64,000 nucleotides of DNA, from positions 62,001 through 126,000 of the forward strand of contig CAZLMM010000004.1 in assembly GCA_964560495.1 (NCBI GenBank), in the 5' to 3' direction. The notes below the pieces were generated by a model. The model did no database searches and had not been told where the DNA came from. It saw only the letters and a list, made by a program, of their open reading frames with translations. The translations under genes were made by a program, and so were the position numbers. Origin of the DNA: UBA5069 sp964560495. Lineage in GTDB: Bacteria; Chloroflexota; Anaerolineae; Caldilineales; Caldilineaceae. This document shows, piece by piece, positions 36,837 through 44,926 of this stretch (within the stretch, counting starts at the first letter, position 1; the number at the start of each line of letters is the position of its first letter).

Positions 36837-36866
36837 TTGACAATTAGAACGTTTGTTCTATATAAT
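36837..36866 (+). promoter_or_regulatory. Near-consensus sigma70 promoter with LexA-type box in its spacer
   Basis: TTGACA (36837-36842), 18 bp, TATAAT (36861-36866): both hexamers are perfect. The spacer holds TAGAACGTTTGTTCTA (36845-36860), a perfect 6-bp inverted repeat around 4 bp with the GAAC-N4-GTTC core of Gram-positive-type LexA boxes. A repressor bound there would block RNA polymerase. It lies 131 bp before the FtsK-like gene. Confidence 0.8.
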
Positions 36867-36882
36867 GGATTCCAGTGAGCCA

Positions 36883-36921
36883 GGCTCGCTGAATCTGCCT
36901 GAAGCGCAAAGCGAGCCTTTT
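36883..36921 (+). other. First leader hairpin
   Basis: GGCTCGCT (36883-36890) pairs with AGCGAGCC (36910-36917), followed by TTTT (36918-36921). It starts about 10 nt into the predicted transcript. Weak terminator or folding element. Confidence 0.5.
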
Positions 36922-36925
36922 GACT

Positions 36926-36990
36926 GAAGCCTGGTTTCACCGTGATGACGCCCCCGGCGCGCCAATGGTGAAGCCAGGTTTCTTTTTCTT
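36926..36990 (+). terminator. Intrinsic terminator in the leader of the FtsK-like gene
   Basis: GAAGCCTGGTTTCACC (36926-36941) pairs with GGTGAAGCCAGGTTTC (36967-36982) over 16 bp including two G-U pairs, with a 25-nt loop. A T-rich tract (TTTCTTTTTCTTT, 36979-36991) follows, ending 5 nt before the start codon. Transcripts from the promoter at 36837 would end here unless terminator folding is prevented, giving an RNA of about 115-120 nt. It may also stop readthrough from the surface protein gene. Confidence 0.65.
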
Positions 36991-36996
36991 TGGACA

Positions 36997-38022
36997 ATGA
37001 CCATCAACCGCTCGACTCTTGAACGACAGGCAGACCGCATCGAGGCGGTGCTGCGGCGACACAAAGCGCCGGCCTATGTGGACGGGGGCGTCGTGACGCC
37101 GCGCTTGATTCAGTTTCACCTCACACCGGCGCCCGAGACCAAGGTCTCGAAGATCAGCGGGCTGGCCGAAGAGCTGGGACTGGCGCTCAACTGCACCGGC
37201 GTGCGGATTCAGCGCCAAGGAAATCGACTCCACCTGGAGATTCCCCGGCGGGATGCTGAACCTGTTCGCTTGTTGCCCCTTTGTGAGTCGCTCGCTGCGC
37301 CTACCCATTCTGCCGTGCTTGGGGTGGATGACCGAGGGGGGCCGCTCCTGTTGCGGCTGACTGCTGCGGATGTTGTACATGTGCTTGTTTGCGGCACAAC
37401 CGGCAGTGGCAAGAGCGCATTGGTGCGCAGCATGTTGGCCTCTCTCGCCTATTTTAATCAGCCGGACGACTTGCAGATGGTGCTCATCGACCCTAAGGGC
37501 CGAGGGTATGGGATGCTAAGGGATCTGCCCCACGTACGGGGAGCGGCCCTTGGTTCGACGCCTGACGCGACGATGCAGCTTCGAGCGCTCGTGACAGAGA
37601 TGGAGCGTCGAGACCGCAGCCGTGAAAGTACGCCTGTGTTGGTCATCGCAGTTGATGAGTTGGCAGACCTGTTGCAGACGGGCGGGCAGCAGGTGGAAGC
37701 GCTGCTGACGCGGCTGGCCCAGCGAGGCCGTGAGGCGGGGTTGCACCTGATTGCCAGCACGCAGAAACCCAGCGCCAGCCTGATCGGCAGCGCAATGAAG
37801 GCGCTGTTCCCTATCCGCATTGTGGGCGCTGTGTCCAGCCGCGACGAGGCGCGCTACGCCGCTGGAATGTCAGACAGCGGCGCGGAGAAACTGACGGGCA
37901 AAGGGGATTTCCTATTGATCGCGCACAATCAACCGTTGCGCTTTCAGGCGGCATGGCTTGGGCCGAAGGACCTGGCGAGTATTGTTGAGGGAGTGAATCG
38001 TAGACGGTCTGCCGTTCTATAG
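36997..38022 (+). CDS. FtsK/SpoIIIE-like DNA translocase ATPase domain protein
   Basis: A 341-residue soluble protein. Residues 1-90 are an alpha/beta domain like the beta part of FtsK (GVVTPRLIQFHLTPAPETKVSKISGLAEELGLAL); residues 120-330 are the RecA-like motor with Walker A CGTTGSGKSALV, LIDPKGRGY, Walker B VLVIAVDELADLL and the block LTRLAQRGREAGLHLIASTQKPSASLIGS. It lacks the FtsK membrane region and the DNA-orienting gamma domain, so it is not the cell-division FtsK; such short forms occur in mobile elements and accessory loci. No ribosome site is visible before ATG 36997, as the terminator's T tract lies there. Its promoter carries a LexA-type box. Confidence 0.8.
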   Translation: MTINRSTLERQADRIEAVLRRHKAPAYVDGGVVTPRLIQFHLTPAPETKVSKISGLAEELGLALNCTGVRIQRQGNRLHLEIPRRDAEPVRLLPLCESLAAPTHSAVLGVDDRGGPLLLRLTAADVVHVLVCGTTGSGKSALVRSMLASLAYFNQPDDLQMVLIDPKGRGYGMLRDLPHVRGAALGSTPDATMQLRALVTEMERRDRSRESTPVLVIAVDELADLLQTGGQQVEALLTRLAQRGREAGLHLIASTQKPSASLIGSAMKALFPIRIVGAVSSRDEARYAAGMSDSGAEKLTGKGDFLLIAHNQPLRFQAAWLGPKDLASIVEGVNRRRSAVL

Positions 38023-38224
38023 AAAGTCAGATAAAGAATCGTAGGGGCATGTCCTTGCCCCTGCCCTGAGCGACCGCAAGGGATCGTCTCAACCACGGAA
38101 CATTATCTGAACATCTATGGCCCGTCGGTCAAAGCAGGTTTTTTTCGCCGCTGCGGCTGCTTCTCGGCGACATGAGGCGGCAAATCCATTCAGTCGAATC
38201 AAGTGTGGAGAGAGGAGGCGTTTT

Positions 38225-38626
38225 ATGAAGCGCATCGTTGTGGTTGCCATTCTCATTTTTCTGGGCGCGGGCCTCTGGCGCATCGGCGAGTCGTTGAGCA
38301 GCGACGCAATCGGTATGGCGTTGGGCGTGGCCTTTGGCGTATTGGCGGGGCTGCCTGTCGCCCTGCTGACGCTGGCGGCTGGGCGACGCCGCACCGAATA
38401 TGAAGCGGAGTTCAGCGGTCGCCGACCTGACAGCGCCTACCCCTACTATCCCCCCCAGCCGCCAGTCATCGTAGTGACTGGCGGTCCCCAGTTGCCGGGC
38501 GCGCAGAGTTCTTCGGGCTACTTGCCAACTATGCAAGGGGATGGTGGGGAGGTATGGGCCGGCCAGCGCGCCAATCGCGTCTTCACGGTGGTTGGTGAGA
38601 AAGAGGGCCTCGTCGAGGAGTGGTGA
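38225..38626 (+). CDS. Small membrane protein with Pro/Tyr-rich tail
   Basis: A 133-residue protein with two hydrophobic segments (IVVVAILIFLGAGLWRIG and IGMALGVAFGVLAGLPVALLTLAAG), then a basic stretch and a Tyr/Pro-rich tail (AYPYYPPQPPVIVV). I recognise no family. AGGAGG stands 6 nt before ATG 38225. It follows the FtsK-like gene by 202 bp, in which a 7-bp hairpin (AGGGGCA 38043-38049 with TGCCCCT 38056-38062) lies; the two genes may belong together. Confidence 0.65.
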   Translation: MKRIVVVAILIFLGAGLWRIGESLSSDAIGMALGVAFGVLAGLPVALLTLAAGRRRTEYEAEFSGRRPDSAYPYYPPQPPVIVVTGGPQLPGAQSSSGYLPTMQGDGGEVWAGQRANRVFTVVGEKEGLVEEW

Positions 38627-38633
38627 CGGCCAC

Positions 38634-39920
38634 TCACTCGACGAGCAGCCGATGCACCGTACCGTCATCGCTCGCAAGGTAGAGCTCGCCGCTTTCATCT
38701 TCACCAAAGGATGTGATGGGCAGATCTGTCTGCAAGAGAACATCGCTGCTCCATTCCCCTTCGCTTGTTGGGACAGCCGCCCAGATTTCGCCACTGCAGT
38801 AGTCGGCATAGAAATAGACGCCGTTCAGGCTTGGATGCGTCTGTCCACGATGGACGTAGCCGCCAGTGATGGAGCAACGCCCGGCATGGCTGTACTCAAG
38901 AATGGGCGTCTCCAGCCCGTCAGCGTTGCAGTCGGCGCCGCTGAAGCAGTGGGCGGCTTCCATGATGGGCCAGCCATAGTTGAGGCCGCCGGCATTCGCT
39001 GCCGGGGTGAAATTTACTTCCTCCCATTGATTCTGGCCGACATCGGCAATCCAAAGATCCCCTGTCACGCGGTCGAAGGTAAAGCGCCACGGGTTGCGTA
39101 GACCAACTGCCCAGATTTCATCGCGCACATCCACGCCGTTCCAGTCGACCGTCACCCACGGGTTGTCGGGGGGAATGAGGTATGGCCTGGCGAGATCGGT
39201 CGTGACATCGATGCGCAGCATTTTGCCCAGCAGGCTCGCAGGATTCTGACCGTTCTGGAAGCGGTCATTGGCTGCGCCGCCGTCGCCCATGCCAATCCAC
39301 AAATAGCCATCTGGCCCAAAGGTCAACATCCCGCCATTGTGGTTGGGGGCCGGTTGGTCAATCTGCATGACGATGAATTCGCTGGCGCTGTCCGCCACAT
39401 TGGGGTCGTCGTCCGAGTGAAAGCGTGAGATGATCGTGTCGCCGTTCTTGTCGGTGTAGTTCACCCAAAACAACTTGCTGGTTGCGTAATCCGGCGGAAA
39501 GGCCAAGCCAAGCAGCCCCTGTTCGTTGGAGCTGCTGCCGACGCGGTCGGTGATGTCTAGAAATGGCCGATCCACCAGTTGGCCGGCGGCCAAGATGCGG
39601 ATGCGACCTGGCTTTTCCAGAATGAAGAGCCGGTCGCTTCCATCGCCGGCATTGGTGACAAAGGTTGGTCGTTGCAGGCCATCCACGACAAGGGCAAGAG
39701 AGGGCGTCTCTTCGGTTGGGTCGAAAGCGATTATGGTCTCGGTCGGTTTCGGTGTGACGGTGGGCAGAACTGCAGCGGGTTGGTCAAGAGCGGTCGCAGT
39801 TGTCGGCGTGGTAGAAGCTGCTGTCGGGGCAATCTCGGTTGCAGGCGACGGGGTGGGCGCACTGATGGCGCAGCCAGACAGGAACAGAAATGAAACCAGC
39901 AAACCAGCGATCAGACGCAT
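38634..39920 (-). CDS. PQQ-dependent sugar dehydrogenase-like lipoprotein
   Basis: A 428-residue lipoprotein of the soluble glucose dehydrogenase B / aldose dehydrogenase family. The signal peptide ends in LLVSFLFLSGCA. A Thr/Pro linker follows, then a six-bladed propeller with family motifs: RPTFVTNAGDGSDRLFILEKPGRIRI, SSNEQGLLGLAFPPDYATS, HNGGMLTFGPDGYLWIGMGDGGAANDRFQNGQNPASLLGKMLRID, WAVGLRNPWRFTFDRVTGDLWIADVGQNQWEEV. These enzymes oxidise sugars outside the membrane using PQQ and calcium; substrate unknown. AGGAG is 10 nt before ATG 39920. Confidence 0.85.
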   Translation of the reverse strand: MRLIAGLLVSFLFLSGCAISAPTPSPATEIAPTAASTTPTTATALDQPAAVLPTVTPKPTETIIAFDPTEETPSLALVVDGLQRPTFVTNAGDGSDRLFILEKPGRIRILAAGQLVDRPFLDITDRVGSSSNEQGLLGLAFPPDYATSKLFWVNYTDKNGDTIISRFHSDDDPNVADSASEFIVMQIDQPAPNHNGGMLTFGPDGYLWIGMGDGGAANDRFQNGQNPASLLGKMLRIDVTTDLARPYLIPPDNPWVTVDWNGVDVRDEIWAVGLRNPWRFTFDRVTGDLWIADVGQNQWEEVNFTPAANAGGLNYGWPIMEAAHCFSGADCNADGLETPILEYSHAGRCSITGGYVHRGQTHPSLNGVYFYADYCSGEIWAAVPTSEGEWSSDVLLQTDLPITSFGEDESGELYLASDDGTVHRLLVE

Positions 39921-40097
39921 TTTTTGCTTACTCCTTTTGAAGCAACTCTCCAAAACGTGCAGTTGCTACGTTTTCAGTATTTCCGTTATTTTCATTATCC
40001 TGACAAATACAGGAACCACAATAGCTGTGATTGTCCACGTTGACTGTCAGTAGTGTCACCATGTTGGGTCTTCTGGCCGATTTTTGACCGGCGCAGA

Positions 40098-40127
40098 TTG
40101 GCGACTCCCTGAACGTCGATCTATACT
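40098..40127 (+). promoter_or_regulatory. Possible promoter for the ABC exporter gene
   Basis: TTGGCG (40098-40103), 18 bp, TATACT (40122-40127). The -35 box is weak. Confidence 0.35.
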
Positions 40128-40163
40128 TCGGCTCAACATATTGGTTTGATTACCAAACTATTT

Positions 40164-40181
40164 CAGGTGTATACACACCTG
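40164..40181. promoter_or_regulatory. Palindrome between promoter and ABC exporter start
   Basis: CAGGTGTATACACACCTG has 7-bp matching ends and the perfect core TGTATACA (40168-40175). It lies 23 bp before the ATG, downstream of the putative -10 box, which fits a repressor site of GntR/YtrA type; no such regulator gene is nearby. Confidence 0.4.
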
Positions 40182-40203
40182 CTGTCATGGTTGAGGACTG
40201 AGC

Positions 40204-42051
40204 ATGGGCATGTTACGCAACGCGTTGAACGCAGAAGCCTATGACCGCGAGTATTCCAATCGAGACCTGACCAGGCGTATCGCAGCTTATTTCCGGCCCC
40301 ATGCCCGCCGATTGACGCTCGTTATTCTTACGGTGACGCTGTTGGCGTTCTTTGGCGCCATCACTCCGGTCTTGATCGCCTGGGGCGTAGGGTACATGAG
40401 CGAAGGACAGACGGGCAATGACGTGCTGGTGGGCGTATTGGTGACAATGGTGATAGCGTTAGGCGTCATCACCTGGGGCGTCAACTATGGCCGGCGGTTG
40501 TTGACTGCCCAGCTCATGGGCGATGTGATTTTTGACATGCGCACCGATGCATTTCGTGCAGTGATCAATCACGATCTGAGCTTTTTTGATCAATATCAAT
40601 CCGGTCGTATCGTCAGCCGCATCACTAGCGACACCGACGAGTTTGGCCGCGTCGCCGTTCTCGTTACAGAAGTGGTGTCCCAGTTGCTGGTGGTGGCAAT
40701 CCTGACGATCTACCTTTTCACCATCGACGTCACACTGACCTTGGTTCTCTTACTCATCGCGCCCATCGGGTTGATTGTTGCCAGCGCCTTTCAGAAAGTC
40801 GCACGCCGCATCACCCGCCAGAGCCAACGCGCCATCGCCGAGGTGAACGTCTCCATCCAGGAAGCGGTCACGGGCATCCGCGTCTCCAAGAATTTCCGGC
40901 GTGAGCAGGGCATCTATGACGATTTTCTTGGCGTCAACAGTCAAAGCTACGCCATTCATGTACGCCGCGGCCTGGTGCTCTCCGCCCTTTTTCCTGCGCT
41001 GCAATTGTGCGTCGGTCTGGGAACCGCGTTGCTGCTCACGGTCGGCGGCTGGAGCGTGGCGGCTGGCGTCATTGGCGCTGGCGCCTGGTTCCTTTTCATG
41101 AACAGCCTGGGCGAGTTCTGGTTTCCACTTACGAATCTTTCAGCCTTCTGGAGCCAATTCCAGAGCGCGCTGAGCGCCACAGAGCGCATCTTTGGCCTGA
41201 TGGACGCACAGCCGGCAATTCAGCAGCAAGACAATCGTCCCGTCGAACACCTTGCCGGCGACATCCGTTTCGAGCATGTGAACTTTCGCTACAACGAGAA
41301 GGAACAGGTGCTCTTCGATTTCAACCTCCACATCCGCCCTGGGGAAAGCGTCGCTTTGGTGGGGCATACGGGGGCAGGCAAGAGCAGCATCGCCAAACTG
41401 GTGACGCGCTACTATGAGTTTCAGACGGGTTGCCTGCTCATTGACGGTCAGGACATACGCAACTTCGATTTGCGCAGCTATCGCCGCTGCCTGGGGGTGG
41501 TGAGCCAGACGCCCTTTCTCTTTGCCGGCAGTGTGGCGGACAACATCCGCTACGGTTCGCCCCACTTGAGCGACGCCAGTGTAGAGGCGATTGCTTGCCA
41601 GATCGGCGACGGCGACTGGCTGGAGACGCTGCCGGATGGACTGGACACCGATGTGGGCGAACGCGGTAATCGCCTGAGCATGGGCCAGCGCCAACTGGTG
41701 GTGTTGGCGCGTATGTTGGCGCAGAATCCGGCCATCTTTATCCTGGATGAAGCCACCGCCAGCGTCGATCCCTTCACCGAGGCCCAGATTCAGGAAGCGC
41801 TGGCGCTGCTTTTCCACAAGCGCACTTCTATCGTTATTGCGCATCGCCTCTCCACGGTCAAGGCCGCAGATCGCATCCTGGTGCTGCAAAAAGGACGCAT
41901 CATCGAGGAAGGCGATCACGACCAGTTGATGGCACAGGGCGGCCATTACGCCGAGTTGTACAACACCTATTTCCGCCATCAATCGCTGGAATATATCGAA
42001 GGCAGGCGGGACGCAACCCAACCTCTTGCGGTTTCCGTGGGTGTGGTGTGA
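40204..42051 (+). CDS. ABC exporter with fused membrane and ATPase domains
   Basis: A 615-residue half-transporter. Residues 40-330 form the six-helix exporter membrane domain (LSFFDQYQSGRIVSRITSDTDE is the typical coupling region); residues 365-595 form the ATPase with Walker A LVGHTGAGKSS, Q-loop VSQTPFLFAGS, signature LSMGQRQL (Met instead of the second position Gly), Walker B FILDEATASVD and switch HRLST. It would work as a homodimer exporting lipids, peptides or drugs; the single half-transporter gene suggests MsbA-like behaviour. No partner genes adjoin. Confidence 0.9.
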   Translation: MGMLRNALNAEAYDREYSNRDLTRRIAAYFRPHARRLTLVILTVTLLAFFGAITPVLIAWGVGYMSEGQTGNDVLVGVLVTMVIALGVITWGVNYGRRLLTAQLMGDVIFDMRTDAFRAVINHDLSFFDQYQSGRIVSRITSDTDEFGRVAVLVTEVVSQLLVVAILTIYLFTIDVTLTLVLLLIAPIGLIVASAFQKVARRITRQSQRAIAEVNVSIQEAVTGIRVSKNFRREQGIYDDFLGVNSQSYAIHVRRGLVLSALFPALQLCVGLGTALLLTVGGWSVAAGVIGAGAWFLFMNSLGEFWFPLTNLSAFWSQFQSALSATERIFGLMDAQPAIQQQDNRPVEHLAGDIRFEHVNFRYNEKEQVLFDFNLHIRPGESVALVGHTGAGKSSIAKLVTRYYEFQTGCLLIDGQDIRNFDLRSYRRCLGVVSQTPFLFAGSVADNIRYGSPHLSDASVEAIACQIGDGDWLETLPDGLDTDVGERGNRLSMGQRQLVVLARMLAQNPAIFILDEATASVDPFTEAQIQEALALLFHKRTSIVIAHRLSTVKAADRILVLQKGRIIEEGDHDQLMAQGGHYAELYNTYFRHQSLEYIEGRRDATQPLAVSVGVV

Positions 42052-42130
42052 TAGCGGCGTTGGATACTTGTGGCTTTCCAGGAGAACTTGGATAGGTTCA
42101 CAAGTTGCCAGTCCTGATTAGGAAAGACCG

Positions 42131-42511
42131 CTACTGCAGGTACGACTCGCGCACTCGTGGCGTCAGCATGTAGATGAGCACGATCACGCTGAGGATCACG
42201 CCGATCCAATTCAGCGTTGACCCCGTAAACCAGGCAAGTAGATCGACGCCCAGACCGATCACCAAAAAAATGATCCCGATCATCCATGCCCAGGCTTTGC
42301 CCGCAAATAGCCCATAAGCCATATACAACGTGATTGCACCGACGATGAGCGTCCCCAGGGAGAGCCAGACGAGCGTAGCGCCCTCATTGGTGTAGCCCGT
42401 TAGGACGCCGAGCGTCCCTCCCGTGAACCCGAGTACTCCGGTCAGCAAAGCCCACGCACCGCGCAATCCCACCAGTGCAGCGATGATGTATGCGCCAACA
42501 GGACGATTCAT
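42131..42511 (-). CDS. Four-helix small membrane protein
   Basis: A 126-residue integral membrane protein with four hydrophobic segments (GAYIIAALVGLRGAWALLTGVLG; LVWLSLGTLIVGAITLYMAYGLF; WAWMIGIIFLVIGLGVDLLAWF; NWIGVILSVIVLIYML). A conserved-type GLFAGKAWAW motif occurs before segment three, as in several DUF families of small membrane proteins. Function unknown. GAGGAGAG directly precedes ATG 42511. Confidence 0.75.
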   Translation of the reverse strand: MNRPVGAYIIAALVGLRGAWALLTGVLGFTGGTLGVLTGYTNEGATLVWLSLGTLIVGAITLYMAYGLFAGKAWAWMIGIIFLVIGLGVDLLAWFTGSTLNWIGVILSVIVLIYMLTPRVRESYLQ

Positions 42512-42584
42512 TTTCTCTCCTCGCTTTCTATGCTTTGGATGAATTGGAATGGGTGATAGCCAGATCACTCTTCTTGTCGATTTT

Positions 42585-42613
42585 ATGACAGGTCACGACC
42601 AGTGTAGTATACA
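42585..42613 (+). promoter_or_regulatory. Promoter for the WG-repeat gene
   Basis: ATGACA (42585-42590), 17 bp, TATACA (42608-42613), about 97 bp before the start codon at 42710. Close to sigma70 consensus. Confidence 0.5.
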
Positions 42614-42709
42614 AGGGATGATCGCGAATGCGTAGCATCGGACTCGACATTTTGCAGATGTAGGCCACTGCTCCTTTGCAGTGATCGATGGCATGACGGA
42701 GGTGATGAG

Positions 42710-44926
42710 ATGGCGTTGCATCGCAACAGTGGGGGGGCGAATCGCCCTGTTTGGGCTACCTTCCCAATGGGGTTTGAGTCACGAGAACTTGGTTTTGTCC
42801 GGCGTTTGGCGGCTGGCGTTGGGGCGCTTGCAGCGACGCTGCTCTTCGTGATGTTTTCGTCTACGCCAGCGTATGCCCAAACGACAGAGCCGATCACGCC
42901 AACCGTTGCCACAACTCCGGTCACGTTTACGATCCCATCAACGATCTCCATCGAAGCGCTGTCGAATTTGACCTATACTCTCTCATCTTTGGGCGGCGCG
43001 TCGCTGGGTCTGAGCGGCGGCGTCTTCGAGGATGCGGAACGAGGCGCGCGTAGCGCGCTGCAAGACAGCACCATCGCGCTGGGCGATCTGGACGGCGACG
43101 GTCAGCAAGACGCCGTCGTCATCATCACCACCACAATCGGCGAAAGCACCTTTGTCGATCTGGCAGCGGTTTTGCAGCGCGATGGGATACTGGTCAACCT
43201 GCCGAGCATGACCCTCGGAGATCGAGTGCAGGTGAGCAACACAGCCATTGTCGACGGCGTAATCCGTTTGGGGCTGGTCGTCCATGGGCCTGATGACCTG
43301 CTCTGCTGCCCAACGCTTTCCACCGCACGAGCCTATCGCCTGCGCGACGGTCAATTGGTCGATGCGCCGCGCCCCAACCCTGGGCGCCTCTTTCCCATTT
43401 TCACCAAAGGGCGCTATGCCTATATCAGTGAGTTTGGCGAGATGATTACGCCGGCCCAGTTTGCCTTTGCTGGCGAGTTCTCTGAAGGGATGGCGTTGGT
43501 GAGCTATGACGGCCAGAACTTTGGCTTCATCGATGATACGGGCGAGTTAGTCATACCGCCGCGCTTTCTCTTTGCTACCCCCTTCTCGGCAGGTCAGGCC
43601 GTGGCGGCGACGCCTACGAACGGTGAACGCTTGGCAGATGCCATCTTTATCAATCGCCGGGGCGAGAACATTTTCGACAACCGCACCTTCCCCTTTGCGC
43701 GAGGATTCAGTGAGGGTATGGCCGCGGCGCGCGACGAAAGCGGCAAGTTCGGGTTCATCGACACCCGCGGCAACCCGGTGATCGCCTATCAATATGATGA
43801 TGCGCTGCCCTTCAGCGAGGGCTTGGCCCCGGTGTTGGTGGGTGACAAAGTGGGCTACATCGATCGACGCGGCCAAATGGTCGTAGACCCCCAGTATGAC
43901 TCCGCATTCGATTTTAGCGAGGGGCTGGCCGCCGTTACTGTCGGAGGGCTGACGGGATATATCAACCACCGGGGTGAACTTGTCATCCCACCTCAATTCG
44001 ATGCAGCGCGCAAATTCAGCGGCGGTTTGGCCGCCGTGAAGTCAGGCAACAACGAGGCGTATATCGACCCCACCGGCGCAATCATCATCGATGCTCTCGA
44101 ATTTACCGACGCACACGACTTTTCTGAAGGATTGGCAGCGGTGAAGATCGGCGAACGCTACGGCTATATCGATTCGACCGGGGCAGCGGTCATTCCCGCC
44201 CAGTTCACGCAGGCTGGAGACTTTCAGCAGGGCGTCGCCGTGGTCGGAACGGCCGACCTCTGGGGGGTGATCCGACCCGACGGCGCCTGGCTTGTTCAGG
44301 TGGAGAAGACTCCAGTGAGCTTGACGCCTGAGATATCCGGCTCGGTTGGCCTGGAGAGCAATGTCTACACACAAACCGTTGCAACCGACTCTAGCGAAGC
44401 GCAAAACGCGACTGGCGCAGCCGCCACGGAGATCATCATGTTCACACCCCAGCCCTCTCCTGAAACGCGGTCTGGGATGTGCATCGCCAATTCAGAGATC
44501 GTTCCCCTGCCCACTGCCTGGCGCTGCGGCGTAAGCGGTGAAATTTACGACCCGTGCCTGACTGCTGTAGATGGCGCGACAATTGTCTGCGGCGCCGACC
44601 CGGCGTCAGGCGCGCCGGGCTTCAATTTGATTTTAGAAAGCCCACTGCCAGTTGCAAACGTCCCCCAACGAGCATTTCCGGGCGCGCTTCAATTCCAATT
44701 GGAGAGCGGCGCCATCTGCAGCTGGAACAGCGGCGATTCAATTCAGGTGGAGGGACGTCGAGTCAACTACATTTGTTCAGACTTGACGCAGCTTTTGGGT
44801 GAAGTCGATCAATCCCAACCACTGTGGACTATCGAGGAAGTGACGCTCAGCAACGACGGTCTGGGCAACTATCGCATCGAGTCGTCACGAGCGGTTCCCA
44901 TCATGCGAGTCTGGCAGCCGCAATGA
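42710..44926 (+). CDS. Exported WG-repeat protein
   Basis: A 738-residue protein with a membrane/signal segment near residues 35-58 (ending STPAYAQ) and an unusually long basic start. GGAGGTGAT precedes ATG 42710. Residues 60-220 are a beta domain containing DLDGDGQQDAVVI, a likely calcium loop. From about 225 to 520 there are seven WG beta repeats (GFIDDTGELVIPPRF, GFIDTRGNPVIAYQYDDA, GYIDRRGQMVVDPQYDSA, GYINHRGELVIPPQFDAA and so on). The tail holds paired Cys. WG repeats form solenoid-like binding surfaces. Its stop overlaps the next start (ATGA), so both are translationally coupled. Confidence 0.85.
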   Translation: MALHRNSGGANRPVWATFPMGFESRELGFVRRLAAGVGALAATLLFVMFSSTPAYAQTTEPITPTVATTPVTFTIPSTISIEALSNLTYTLSSLGGASLGLSGGVFEDAERGARSALQDSTIALGDLDGDGQQDAVVIITTTIGESTFVDLAAVLQRDGILVNLPSMTLGDRVQVSNTAIVDGVIRLGLVVHGPDDLLCCPTLSTARAYRLRDGQLVDAPRPNPGRLFPIFTKGRYAYISEFGEMITPAQFAFAGEFSEGMALVSYDGQNFGFIDDTGELVIPPRFLFATPFSAGQAVAATPTNGERLADAIFINRRGENIFDNRTFPFARGFSEGMAAARDESGKFGFIDTRGNPVIAYQYDDALPFSEGLAPVLVGDKVGYIDRRGQMVVDPQYDSAFDFSEGLAAVTVGGLTGYINHRGELVIPPQFDAARKFSGGLAAVKSGNNEAYIDPTGAIIIDALEFTDAHDFSEGLAAVKIGERYGYIDSTGAAVIPAQFTQAGDFQQGVAVVGTADLWGVIRPDGAWLVQVEKTPVSLTPEISGSVGLESNVYTQTVATDSSEAQNATGAAATEIIMFTPQPSPETRSGMCIANSEIVPLPTAWRCGVSGEIYDPCLTAVDGATIVCGADPASGAPGFNLILESPLPVANVPQRAFPGALQFQLESGAICSWNSGDSIQVEGRRVNYICSDLTQLLGEVDQSQPLWTIEEVTLSNDGLGNYRIESSRAVPIMRVWQPQ

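Noticed and set aside
36864..36926. Leader peptide starting at the ATG within TATAATGG
   Set aside because: This ATG lies upstream of the expected transcription start of the promoter, so it would not be in the mRNA.
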